From Rotaria socialis (Eukaryota; Rotifera; Eurotatoria; Philodinida; Philodinidae), in contig CAJNYU010000027.1 in NCBI GenBank assembly GCA_905331475.1, positions 496,001 through 560,000 of the forward strand: a stretch of 64,000 bases of DNA, written 5' to 3'. Below the pieces are notes generated by a model, which had not been told where the DNA came from, did no database searches, and was given only the letters and a program-made list of their open reading frames with translations. Positions 11,219-22,021 of this stretch are shown piece by piece. Position numbers and translations under genes: made by a program. The stretch's first letter is position 1. Every line of letters begins with the position of its first letter.

Positions 11219-12540
11219 TTATCACTAAATTGAAGGAGTAGACTACATATTAAGGGTGATTCCTGTGAATCATAATATTGTTTTGATGCAAATTTAATAT
11301 TGAACAATTTTGATAGTCAAACACAATATGCTGGTATTGTAACAGTAAATAAAAACAGTTTGGATTCGAAATAATTATATGTATATTGTTGAAAAAGAAA
11401 TAACTATGTTCGATTTACCTGTAACAGCATATAATGAGTTGTTAGAACAATCAACACTAATTTTCTCTGACAGTATTAATGACGGCAAGTGTCATTCGTA
11501 CTTGCTGTGTACTTCTTCATCTATACGACGACAAATTAATTCTATCAACCATATTTTATTTTATTGTTTGTCTAGTTCTTAATTTACTTCAATTACAATC
11601 TATTTGAAAAACATTTTATTAAATGTAGCCATACTATTCAAAAATATCAACTCGTACTTTCTCGCAGCAGAAGAAGAAGAAGAAGGAGAAACATCAGACA
11701 TTTCCGATTGGTAGCTGTATTCTTGATGCAACTGAAGACGTTCTTCAAATTATTAAAAGAAAATTGAAAAGTATATTTAATGCTTAGTTTAGTAGAGTTT
11801 TATTTTCTATACGATTAATTGTTTATGATTTAACTAAGTCAGAATCAACGCATGCCGTTTTCAATATTGTAGCATTTAAAAATGAGATCTGAAGCACATT
11901 AAATATATACCATCATATGGACGACTAAGCAGAAATTATGCTATTTCTTACGACTCTAAAGCATATGTTTTTAAAGCTTTTTCTCACTGATGACTCATTT
12001 CATCTTTCGAGTTCGTTAATTTTACAGGAAACGAATTATAATCATTAGCAAACAGATGTTCAAAATAGGCCATATTTTTTCCTCATGATTTTAGATGACA
12101 ACGACATTTTCATTAAGTGTATATGTTCATCATTTAATATCTAATTGAAACTAAGTATAAAACAAGAATGAATCGTTTTTTTTGCAAAGAAATATATGTA
12201 AACTTTGAGTTTACTTTAAAAGCTGAAGTGCTTACGACCTTTTCGGCATGATCTTGACGAGGACTTTTTCAAAGATAGCAGAAGATTTTCCTTTCAAATT
12301 TTTTTGTTTTTTTATCCTCGCCGATCGTTCATTCCATTTTAAGCATACTTTTTTTCTAAAATCCCATCATTGAAATGAATAAATCTGAACAAAATTAAAA
12401 GGAAATTCTTTGTTTTTCTTTCCATGCGTGTTAGAGAAGCTAAATAACGCATGACTTGGCATTGATATGATCATATGAAGTATAAATTTAGATGTAGCAA
12501 GGGAAGGAAACGTCTCATTTTATATTTTATTATTATTACG
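11219..12540. other. Intergenic upstream of protoglobin
   Basis: AT-rich. A 67-codon frame at 11379-11582 has no recognisable motif. A short GAA-rich run lies near 11665-11690. No gene is supported. Confidence 0.45.
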
Positions 12541-13191
12541 ATGATGGCTGAACACATAGACAAAACTCGATTAAACAACGATATTCGTTATCGTTTTGAT
12601 TTTATATCAAAACTTATTGACTTCAGTCAAGATGATGTAACACGGCTCAATTCATTGGCACCAATTATAACTCCACTTCTTCCAGTGGTCATTGATTCAG
12701 TTTATAAAAAATTGTTTGCATTTGATACAACAAAGCGTTATTTTCAAGTGCGAAATGATGGTTTTGAAATGTTTACACCAAATAAAGAACTAGGTATAAC
12801 ATTAGATATTGTTCAAACAGAATTTCGAAAAGATATGTTAAGCGTTTATTTAAAAAGTATATTAACACAGCGTGAATGGAATGATTCATTTCTTGAATAT
12901 TTATCAAGAGTTGGACAAATACATACAAATAAAGGTGGTTCAGCATCGATTAATGTTGATTATATTTATATGAATGCTTTATTTTGCTTTTTGGAACAAT
13001 TACTAAGCGATATTGTTTGGAATTCAGAAGGTCTTCAATACAATGACAAACGTGAAGGTATGCGAGCAATCAGTAAATTTGTTTGGATACAAAATGATTT
13101 ACTTACAATGCATTTTTCTTCAACATGGAACAGTGGTAGTACATGCCAGAGCATACCGATTGCTAAATTAACTAAATGCCTTTTTATATAA
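12541..13191 (+). CDS. Protoglobin / globin-sensor protein, intronless, fungal-like
   Basis: A single exon of 216 codons from the ATG at 12541 (a second ATG is at 12544). An in-frame ATG at 12475 would add 22 residues including a hydrophobic run, but protein similarity begins at AEHIDKTRL. The protein follows the protoglobin pattern of filamentous-fungal globin-sensor proteins: YRFDFISKLIDFSQDDV near the start, PLLPVVIDSVYKKLFAFDTT, FRKDMLSVYLKSIL, then the F-helix-like RVGQIHTNKGG whose His is the likely haem ligand. Later come NVDYIYMNALFCFLEQLL and AISKFVWIQNDLL. Protoglobins bind haem and gaseous ligands such as O2, CO or NO; the role in animals is unknown. No GGDEF or methyl-accepting domain follows. 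The lack of introns among intron-rich neighbours and the fungal-like sequence suggest horizontal acquisition. Confidence 0.85.
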   Translation: MMAEHIDKTRLNNDIRYRFDFISKLIDFSQDDVTRLNSLAPIITPLLPVVIDSVYKKLFAFDTTKRYFQVRNDGFEMFTPNKELGITLDIVQTEFRKDMLSVYLKSILTQREWNDSFLEYLSRVGQIHTNKGGSASINVDYIYMNALFCFLEQLLSDIVWNSEGLQYNDKREGMRAISKFVWIQNDLLTMHFSSTWNSGSTCQSIPIAKLTKCLFI

Positions 13192-13893
13192 CTTTAACGA
13201 TTTATTTATCTTAGGCGTATGCTTTCGTTTTTTGTTTTCTTTCTAATTTATGTTGTCAGTTTCATTGTGCACAATAAACATAATGCAAATTATGTTGTAA
13301 AATCTGCTGAATAGGCCCAACATTTAATTAATAAATATAAATCAATATTTTTGTAAAATTAATTCTCAAGCAACGTTCAACTTGTTTTTCTGAACTGACG
13401 AATTCTAAATTCCAATTGAAGCGAAGTTGAACTCTTTTTTAACATCACATGAAAAGTTTCTGATACACCCATTGATCTCTCAACGCGTTTTATCCCATCC
13501 TAAGAATAATTATTCTTCAATTTTATCGATTAATTAATTCAACTATGACGTAATATCTTTTGTGTAAGGGTCAAGAAGTAAAAAATTCTGTATTCTCCAA
13601 TTCTTCGTTTACTTTGTCCTTTGGAGACAAAGCCTTCATTTAGATGCTAACAAAAAAAAAGCAAGAACTATTAAAAATAGCGAAAGACTGAAGAGAAACG
13701 ACGAGAAGCATGACAATGTCTTATGTCTCGTGAAAAGATGTGATACGATGGATGTTGTTATAATGTGCTATATGATGCAAGGTTGAAGTCGGAGCGTCCG
13801 ATGTAACAATTTTTACATGTATTCGGTTGACTCAATAATGATCGATAATGACGATACTATATATAATATATAACATGGGCAAGTGATTGATTT
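13192..13893. other. Spacer between protoglobin and LINE 3' end
   Basis: No coding feature is seen. The part nearest 13890 is probably the LINE's 3' untranslated region, but its end is not marked by a clear tail. Confidence 0.4.
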
Positions 13894-14917
13894 TTATAAT
13901 ATGTTAACTATTTCTTGAAGATTGTTTTTTTTAAGTTGGCCGTTGTTTGATGATGCTGTTTGAATATTACTTTGCAGAAGTGTCACTGCATATTCTTTCA
14001 TTTTGGGTATGCTGGTGATTTTGTGTATATAATCGTCGGATGTATAAATGCGTATTCCTAATGCAGCACGAATGGCTTTGTTTTGCATGATTTGTAGTCT
14101 TTCCCATATTCTGTCGTTAGCTGTTAGTAGTATTGGATAAACGTAGATGACAATCGATCTTGCTATTAATCTAAAGATGTTAATCATAATTTTGTCATTT
14201 GGCTCGTAGGCTTCTCTATTTAAAAAAACGAAGCAGACTGATACGGCCAGCAATCTTCGATTCGATATGACGAAGATGATTTCTCAAATTCAACATTTTA
14301 TCGATAATAATGCCTAAATATCTTGTTGAATTGGATGATTTAATGACTGTATCATCTATTTTGACTGATAATGGATTCTTAAATTTTCTTCGTGGCTGAA
14401 TGGTGAAGTGAATTAGTTCCGTTTTTGTTGGTTGTAGTTGGAGTTTCCATGATTTGCACCAGCTTTGGAATTCGCCTATAGACTATTGTAACCTGGAACT
14501 AATGCTTGCTATTGTGTTTGATGATGTCCAAAGCACAGTGTCATAGACAAATAATCCATGTTCTGCATGTTGTGATATTCAATTCATTGAATCTGCCGTA
14601 TATATTATGTAAAGTAATATTGATAACGGAGATTCTTGTGGAGTACCACTATTGAGGTTGAATGATCTGGAAAGTGTATTTTCAATTTCGATTGCAGCAG
14701 TTCTATTCTGTACGAAAGAGATTAGATCATGGTGTCAGACGGAGTTAAAGACAGCGTTTATATCGAATAATATAACAGTTGCATGGCGACGACAGCCAGA
14801 AGCATGCATCTGGCTTTGAGCATATTTTGCTAATCTTATGATGTTGTTTAAGGTGCTTTTTCGTGGTCGAAAGCCAGCTTGATGTTCTGGTAAGATGTTG
14901 CGTCGTTCAAGTATAAC

Positions 14918-14925
14918 AATCAGTT
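14918..14925. repeat. 8-bp target-site duplication, left (AATCAGTT)
   Basis: Identical to 15894-15901. Flanks the CAGAG ends of the hAT-type element. Confidence 0.9.
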
Positions 14926-15893
14926 CAGAGAATGGCAAATCAGGCTCTTTTTTACCCAAGTCAATTCAAGTCATTTTTACAAGATACTTGAGTCAAGTCA
15001 AGTCAAGTCACACCTACAAAAGAGAAGCGCTCAAGTCAAGTCAAGCCAAGTCAAGTCCCAACGATAGCCGAGTCAGTCACAAGTCACAGTCTTTAGTAAG
15101 TCAAGTCTTTTGACAAGTCATGTCATGAGATTGATATTTCTTTAAAACTTTATAATTTAATCCTGTATCAATGTAATCAACAAAAATTTTACGTTAGTCC
15201 TTGATTACATTTTAGCGTTGTTAACATTTCTAATGTCTTTCTTGACATTTTCGATCTATGTTGTCGCAATATGAAGCTACTTTGAGAGAAAACCCTTTCT
15301 GTAGATGATGATGTTGTGAAATGTTTCATTTCTTATTGCATATTGACTATGCATATTCGCTGTCATGAGAAATGGGCAATTTTCCGTCGCGAATGGATGC
15401 CACAACCACTCAGGCAGACAAATGTTAAAAATAACGACGTTTTTACGCGTTAAAAGCGCACATTTTGGTGCCTTTCAACGATTTGTATGGTAGAAACGCG
15501 TTTTAACGACCTAANGTTTTAACGACCTGAAATGTGCTTTTATCGCATTAAAACGGCGTTATTTTCAAGGATTACCTGACTTGACAGTAGCACTTTCTAG
15601 TAGAGCAAAAAAAAATAACGTTAGGGTTTATGAATTTAACATCCATCATAGCTGCAGAAATATTTCTGACTTGACTCATGTTTTTTCGGCAATTCACAAG
15701 TCAAGTCAAGTTAAAAAATTTTCGATCCAAGTCAAGTCATGCCCAGTCACAAGTCCCTGATAAAAAAGACTATCCAAGTCAAAGTCAAGTCTTCGAGTCA
15801 TTGAAAAGTTGTTCAAGTCAAGTCAAAGCCAGTCAAAAATGACTTGACTTGACTTGGACTTAAGTCATTTTTGACTTGATTCGCCCATCTCTG
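14926..15893. mobile_element. Non-autonomous hAT-type element, AAGTC subterminal array
   Basis: The left end is CAGAGAATGGCAAATCA and the reverse complement of the right end is CAGAGATGGGCGAATCA. The flanking 8-bp duplication AATCAGTT is perfect (14918-14925 and 15894-15901). CAGAG ends, 8-bp duplications and arrays of a short word (AAGTC / GACTT) next to both ends are hAT hallmarks. The 968-bp interior encodes no transposase. One unknown base (15515) lies near the centre. The element sits inside the LINE RT gene. Confidence 0.9.
15427..15565. repeat. Foldback inside the hAT element
   Basis: AAAATAACGACGTTTTTACG at the left is repeated, inverted and imperfectly, at the right (rc AAAATAACGCCGTTTTAATG), with AAAAGCGCACATTT against AAAAGCACATTT further in. 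It may be a nested miniature element of about 139 bp or the hAT element's own central palindrome. The single N at 15515 lies in its loop. Confidence 0.55.
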
Positions 15894-15901
15894 AATCAGT
15901 T
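15894..15901. repeat. 8-bp target-site duplication, right (AATCAGTT)
   Basis: Identical to 14918-14925. Confidence 0.9.
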
Positions 15902-16489
15902 GTTGCTTAATTATTTTCTCCAAGAGTTTGCCGAGGCAGCTAAGAAGACTAATTGGGCGACAACTTGATGGGTGTTGTTTGTCTTTATTTGGTTTTAACT
16001 AGAGTATAATGTTGGCATTTTTTCATGCATCTGGAATACAACCCATATTTAATCTTCAAGCATCTGTTGTGGATGTTGTCCAGCCCAGTGGAGCTATTTC
16101 GCAGTTATTGTATATTCGATTTAACTTCTTTTGTTGTGATCTCCTTCCATTTGTTTTGTTTCGTATTAGCAGATCCGTTTTTAATGTTGTTCGCGTGTCA
16201 TGTCACTTGCGGATGAAACGGTACTGTGTCAGGAGCTTTGAGCTAAACTTCATCTTAGAAATATTCAGCAAATAAGTCTACTTTTTCCTTGTCTAATGTT
16301 GCAGGCACGTTGTTGTATTTGATGTTCTTAGAGTGGTTTTGTTTTGCTAGCTTGTTGTGAAACTTGCGGACCGTAAGACATACTGAGTCGGAGTACATTT
16401 TCTTTTGACATAGTGACGACATAAGCTTGTTGAAGTTGATTTTCCTGTCGTTTCTAAGTGAATTTTCTAATAACATCTTGTATTTAAAA

Positions 16490-17419
16490 TGTTGTAGTTT
16501 TTCGCTATCTTCTCCAGTGCTTGTCCATTTACGATAAGTTTGGTGCTTGAGCTGGATCAGATGTTTGGTAGTTTCACTTAATCTAATATTTTTATTCAGC
16601 TGTTTTGGTGTTGTTATGGTTTCTTATGTTGCTATTCTAATGCTGTTGGTGATAATTAAATGTCGTATATTCTTCTATATTTGATGATGATGTAATGTGA
16701 CGATGTTTGTTCCAAAGCATTAGCTGTTCATTTAGTTTGTTTCTAAACTTTGGCCAATTTGCTGCATTGAAGTTTAGGGATATTCGTGGAGATGCTGGTT
16801 AAGGTTCAATTCCAATTGGTATATCGAAGGTTAATGGTTTGTGCCCACTTATGGTACCTATTGCTGGATGTGTTTCAGCGTTTGATATTAATGAATAAAG
16901 TGGTTGACTGGCTAATATCATCAATACAGTTGATATATCCTTCATTGATTACCCCTTGTAACTATCTTTCTCTTGCATTTGTTTTTCTTGATAGCATATT
17001 AATTAATGTTGCATTTTGGTCTCCTACTATGATGCAATTGTTGTTTAAGTTGTGCAGTTCATTGAAGATGTTGGAGTGGATTTTTTGCTGATGGTGGAAC
17101 ATAAATCGAAGAAATTATTGCACTCTTTAATGAATGTGTAGCAATTGCAACAGCTATAATTTCATTTTTTTCAACAGTTTTGGTAAGTAATTATTTCACT
17201 ACATTTGATATTTTGTTTGATTGCAAGTAATACTCCTTCACCAGGTTTTCCTACTTGGCCGTTTCTGTAAATGTTATAACCTTTTAAAGAGAATGGTTGA
17301 TCTCTTTTCAAGTTAGTTTCATTTATAGAGATAACATCGTATTTGGAGAACCTAGCAAGGAGTTCATCTTTGTATTTTTTGATTGAGTTCATGTTAATAT
17401 GACACACACTAATCATCAT
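16490..17419 (-). pseudogene. LINE APE-type endonuclease remnant
   Basis: The first 82 codons are open: VCHINMNSIKKYKDEL, then DVISINETNL with the catalytic Glu of the NET motif, then a GYNIYRNGQ-GKPGEGVLLA segment. This is the start of an apurinic/apyrimidinic endonuclease domain, which nicks target DNA for target-primed reverse transcription. Downstream similarity (for example a NCIIVGDQNAT segment near 17040, the GDFN-like motif) is broken by stops and frame changes. Confidence 0.7.
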
Positions 17420-17944
17420 TAATATTTGTTTTTAATTCTTTATTATCAGTTGTAGTGGAATCTAGCAAGCTGTTGGAAGAGCGATTTCATTTGACTGCTT
17501 TAGATATTGTTTTGGGTTTACGTTGGATTTTGGCTGAAGTATCGGTAGTAATAGGTGTTGACTGTGTTGTTGTTTTAATTGATGCGAATGAATGAATGAT
17601 CTTTGCTTTTACAGGTTTAGTTGTAACTGAAGATTGTTTTGGTTGTTGTTTAATACTTTTATATCATCGACCCTGTCCGAATCAGAAATCGAATCTATAT
17701 GTGTATCATCGTCGCTGTTGATATTTGCAACTTCTGCAATTGTTTTTTCAATTTGTTTTTATTCTTTGCAGGAGAGATTTCATTAAACAACTTGTCGTTG
17801 CTTCAATAATCTTTTCCATTTTATCTGCCAGAGTATTAATTAGTTGCTCCAATATATCACTGTGTGATGCTTGGTAATGCAGGATATTCTTGAAGATCAT
17901 TTAATGTTGATACAGGCGCCGCCTTGTAAGACGACGTATATTGA

Positions 17945-18338
17945 CTAACCAAAATTTTCAGTCTTTTCCTGTTCTATATAATTCGAACAATCCTTAGATG
18001 TGGCCAAGCGATTGCCTTTACAATTGCAACATTTCAGCAAATCTGAAGCAGCAGTACAGTGATCCAGTTGGTGGTTATAACCGCAACGGGTACATAACTG
18101 TTGCTTGTTTTTGCAGTACTTTGCTGCATGATTGTATTTTAGACATAGACAACATTGCACTGGTTTGGTATTTTGTGTTGTTGCTTCGACTTTGAAGTGC
18201 ATTGAATCCACTTGTAAACCTGTATATATGAATGTGTTTTGATTTTGAGGATCGATAAATGTAATTTTGACAGCAGTGGACGATGGGACCAATTGATCGG
18301 AAAATGGTCACATTTTCAGTAGAAATGGACCATCCCAC
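17945..18338 (-). pseudogene. LINE ORF1 fragment with CCHC zinc knuckles
   Basis: Open for about 115 codons. Three knuckles follow one another: CCLCLKYNHAAKYC (C-x2-C-x4-H-x4-C), CTRCGYNHQLDHC, and a third, CCNCKGNRLATSKDC, in which the expected His is replaced by Arg. This is the ORF1 (gag-like) nucleic-acid-binding arrangement of Jockey/I-type LINEs. The N-terminal half of ORF1 is missing here. A related but not identical ORF1 N-terminal half lies at 22870-23530. Confidence 0.75.
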
Positions 18339-18417
18339 ATAAAGCCATACGTTTTAAGGAGAAATGGAAAAGAAAGAATCTATATGCAAATATATATATA
18401 TAGATAAATATCATAGG

Positions 18418-18707
18418 TTTACAACAAATTGAAGTTATCCTGGTCTAACTTTCCTTTATAAATATATGCGATATTTATCCCTTTGATCCCTTTAGACCCC
18501 TTTAGTCCTTTTAGCCTCTTGACCCCTTTTTAGATCTAAAGTGATCAAAAGTGACTAAAAGAACTAAAAGGAGTAAAGAAACAAAAGAGAGCAAAAGGAC
18601 TAAGGAGAGTAATGCGAGTAATAGGGCTAAATTGATCTAAAGAATAATGAGGGTTTATATTTGTAAAGAAAAGTTAGACCAGGATAACTTTAAGTTCTTA
18701 TGAACCC
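18418..18707. mobile_element. 290-bp foldback element with ATCATA duplication
   Basis: Ends of about 50 bp are inverted repeats sharing AAGTTATCCTGGTCTAACTT and a following CTTTA-AAATATA. The flanks carry a 6-bp direct duplication ATCATA (18412-18417 and 18708-18713). The core is a run of related words (CCCTTTAGTCC / AAAAGGACTAA) on both strands. No coding capacity. Confidence 0.75.
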
Positions 18708-18714
18708 ATCATAG

Positions 18715-19695
18715 AAAAAGCTTTTCAGTACAGCCCCGCTCGGGCTAAAATGTGGAACTCGCACCTTACAAATCACTTAGAAACTGACCACATAGAGCGT
18801 TTTATTTTTTTCTAATAGAATGAGTTTCATAATTGTTTTAGGAACACAATGGAGAAAAAAATAAAAATACCTGAATAAGTGAAAGCGCAGAATTTCTTTC
18901 ATTTAAGTAACTTTTAAATACTTCTGAAACTTTCTAACGAGAAACGCCTACAGATAAGTTACCGTTCGATAAAGTTTTATTTTTTGAAGCTATCGGTATA
19001 CAAGAATATTGATAAGAAATGTGAAATATTTCTTTTTTTGATCTTGAAGTAAAACAAATATAAAATCAATTTTACACTTAAACATTGTTTTACTATTAGT
19101 AAATAGAATATATTACTTCCGTAAATTTCGTTTTGTTCCCTCGCTGGTAGTATGATAAAATTTTAAAAAAATTTTCACTAAACGAATTCTTATTCTCGTT
19201 TATGTTTTATTTCAATTAATATCTCTCTTATAATGATTGAATTATATCTTTATTTTTATACAGAAACACAGATAATCATCTTTGAAAACAAAGCTTAATT
19301 TCGCACGATATAAAAAAAATACGCTGAACCTATGTTTGGTTTTGGAAGATCATTTTTAAAAATTCATCAGTTAGTTTGAAAATATGTTCAACATTCTTCT
19401 TCTAATGATGATTAACAATTTACTGATGTGCGATTATAACTTAATTTAGTTAAATATTTCTGAAACAATTAAATTCTATTTCGATTTCAAGTTGATTGAA
19501 ATGATCTTAATAGTAACGATAGCTTTTGTTTGCTGCTGAATTATAAATCCTGATATATAGTTTTCTATGATGTAGAATTCAAGAACTCTTAGGAAAGCTA
19601 AGAAATTGTAAGCAGGAAAATGTCGTCCAGGCAAAAAGTATTTTTTTTTCATTCTGTTTATGGAAGACGATCAAAGATATACACGTATATATATA
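18715..19695. other. Unassigned AT-rich spacer
   Basis: Carries the second copy of the GCCC..GGGCTAAAATGTG word (18727-18768; first copy near 5137). No gene is seen. Confidence 0.45.
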
Positions 19696-20486
19696 CAGTA
19701 TGTAAAAGAATTATTCGGACACCCTACTACAACAATTTTGCTGAGTGAATTTCTGAGTAAAGGAAATAAATTTTTTAGCCTCTGATTACATCATTCAATA
19801 GGTCATCATCTCTACTTTCTATTGCATAGAAAATAATTTTTCCATAGTGTAGTTTTAATAAGGTTTTAGAAGGTTTTCTAAGAAGCACTCGATTTTAGAA
19901 GCAAAAGAATTATTCGGACACTTGCATTTTTTTCTTTATCACAGTTCTATTTTACATCGAAATATTTTGAATTACATATCATCTGATAGAGAAAACATTT
20001 CTCTACACGTTGGTATGTAAAAAAATTTTACAAGATGTTTAGATCATGCCGGAAGCACCATAGGTTTTACAAAAAACTGTCATATTTTGGCTTCACAAAA
20101 ATGAAAAACCCAACTTAAAATATACCAACTGAAAGGGAAAACAAAGCTGATTCCAATTATGCATTTTGTTTTTCAAAATTTTGAAATATTAAATGTAATA
20201 ATCATTTAGCATGATTAATATTTTCTTCAGCACCTCTAATATTCTCAATTTTTAGACAACTAAATTGAACTACAAAAGTCTTTAAGTGACTCAACCTTAT
20301 AGAGAATTTAATTCTCTACAAGATCATGTGCTTGAATGCAGGAAAACTATTTTCCTTAGACACGATGTGCACCTATCCATAGNTTGAATGATGTAATCAG
20401 AGGCTAAAAAATTTATTTCCTTTACTCAGAAATTCACTTAGCAAAATTGTTGTACTAGGGTGTCCGAATAATTCTTTTACATACTG
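19696..20486. mobile_element. Tc1/mariner-like MITE with ~103-bp TIRs
   Basis: The left TIR (19696-19799) and the inverted right TIR (20384-20486) are near-identical over about 103 bp. They start CAGTATGTAAAAGAATTATT and then CGGACACCCTA. The flanks are TA on both sides (19694-19695, 20487-20488), the classic target duplication of Tc1/mariner elements. A third partial copy of AAAAGAATTATTCGGACAC occurs internally near 19903. No transposase. The high TIR identity suggests recent activity. A single N (20383) sits exactly at the inner edge of the right TIR. Confidence 0.85.
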
Positions 20487-21031
20487 TATATACGTATATG
20501 TTTCCGTTCTAAACATATATCGAGATATTCAATACCTATGACTAGAAATAAAGAAAAGACGCCTTTCAATATTGCTTTCTATCATTTCTATAAATGAATG
20601 TAAATTTTTTGTCCCCGTTTTAACTCGTTTTTCCTCTGCCATATTATACTATCTATATCACTATTTCCATCTTGATTTCCATTCTNAGCCGTTGTTGTTG
20701 CAGGTCAATATGATACAAGGGGGGAAAGCGGACTTCAAGTATGAAAAGTAGGGCAAAGTACAAAAGTACTTCCAAGTACTTCAAAGTAGTGTGAAGTAGC
20801 TTAAAGTAGCCCAAAGTAGCCCAAAGTAGCTCAAAGTAGTAGAAAAGTACTTGAAATTACTGGAAAGTACCTAGAGAATAGTTTGAATTGTGGCACATTA
20901 TATTGGAGTACCACTTAAATCTCTAAAATACATGAAACCAGATTGAACTATGTTTTATTGAATATCCAATGACCTTTATTGATACAAGAAAATAAGTGAG
21001 CTAGGCATTCCACGAAAAAAAAAAATTTAAT

Positions 21032-21692
21032 ACTAATAAATGCGGAAACATCGGATTTGCATCCGATTGTTATGTGTACTTCAAAAAGCAAAAATGTACA
21101 TCCTTTTTTTTCTGTTCCTATTTCGTCGTAAATGTTTTATATCATGCGCAACAAAACTAGAAAGAGGAGCGAATACACTATTCAAGAAACAACTCATAAA
21201 GACTGTTGCGAAATGGCGAGTTCTATTTACTTTGAAAAAATAGGTATTGCTCATATGAAAAATAAACAAATATCACACCGACACATTATCAAGATATATG
21301 AGTTTTTCGACACTGATACAGAGGAATCTTGTGAGCAACCTGTTTACCCTTATAATTTAGCATAATTTTGCAGCCCGTGAAATTTCCTATCTAATGGTAT
21401 ATGATAGTTGAAGAATTAATTTGATTATGATACATCTTTGCGGTTGAGAAAAGAATGATAATAAAATAGAATAAGTCCCTATTCACATAGAAATTAAGGA
21501 TATTTTTTGCGCAACTCAACAAATTCTTAACGGATTACTTTCATCTTCGAACTCGACTGAGATGTCGATGAGATAATTCTGTGTACAAAATTTCATGACA
21601 ATTGGATGAGGCTTTCAAAAGTTACCGTGTTAACGGCCGGACGGCCGGACATACTAACCGATTCTAGAGTGTACTCACTTTTTGAGTACACA
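21032..21692. mobile_element. Short TIR repeat, family copy 2, nested
   Basis: Shares its first ~80 and last ~170 bases with 5383-6308: the CGGATTTGCATCCG palindrome, GTACTTCAAAA, CTTCGAACTCGACTGAGA, GGCCGGACGGCCGGAC and TTTTTGAGTACACAAAAA. The middle differs from copy 1. It is inserted in the AAGTA-word element. Confidence 0.65.
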
Positions 21693-21805
21693 AAAATAAT
21701 TCGAAAATCCAAGTGTCAAATTATTACAAACACTTACAATCCAAAGGTTGCGATCATATAAAAAATATTAAAAAACATGCAAAAGATTGAAGGCTCACGC
21801 AACAA

Positions 21806-22021
21806 GAATTATCGAGATCTGTTGAATTAACATCCAATCGACCAATATCTTCATCTTCAGCAAATTCACAATTAGATGAAGTTGAGGATGCTTCTCAAAC
21901 TTCTATGCCAACATCTCATACTGAATTCCAGATCGTAGTAAATCAGAGTATGCAAGCTAATAAACGTCGTTTGGCATCACAGTCACAGAATAATCATCCA
22001 GTAAAAAGAAGTCGCATTTGA
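21806..22021 (+). pseudogene. Possible transposase C-terminal tail
   Basis: An open stretch ends in a basic tail. It reads ELTSNRPISSSSANSQLDEV, then SQTSMPTSHTEFQIVV, then KRRLASQSQNNHPVKRSRI and stop. The position inside the TIR element and the nuclear-localisation-like KRSR end fit the last exon of a transposase, but no conserved domain is present, so this rests on context. Confidence 0.35.

Larger units (their letters stand above)
13894..16476 (-). pseudogene. LINE reverse transcriptase remnant, split by hAT insert
   Basis: Before the insert: GCIPDAWKNANIIL with a stop, then HPSSCRPISLLSCLGKLLEK. After it: PEHQAGFRPRKSTLNNIIRL and ILFDINAVFNSV (RT box A, with the Asp kept). Then comes LNSGTPQESPLSILLY (the GxPQGSxLSP-like box), a degraded FADD box, KSWKLQLQPTKTE and TRYLGIIID. 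These motifs in this order define a LINE RT. The C-terminal part (14253-13894) is the family's post-RT region. Several in-frame stops mark it as inactive. Confidence 0.8.
13894..18338 (-). mobile_element. Decayed non-LTR (LINE) element with CCHC ORF1, APE endonuclease and RT
   Basis: Right to left, fragments in the order of an I/Jockey/CR1-type LINE: ORF1 zinc knuckles (18338-17945), endonuclease start (17419-17171), linker and RT N-terminus (16476-15902), RT core (14925-14640) and C-terminal region (14253-13894). Many stops and frame changes separate them. The RT part is interrupted by a hAT-type element (14926-15893); deleting that insert plus one 8-bp duplication restores LEKIIKQQL-IVILERRNIL. 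The clade is inferred from domain order only. The FADD-like catalytic box reads LFVYDT, so the copy is dead. Confidence 0.85.

Noticed and set aside
15900-18300. Plus-strand frames across the LINE
   Set aside because: They are antisense to LINE coding fragments whose protein motifs are clear on the minus strand.
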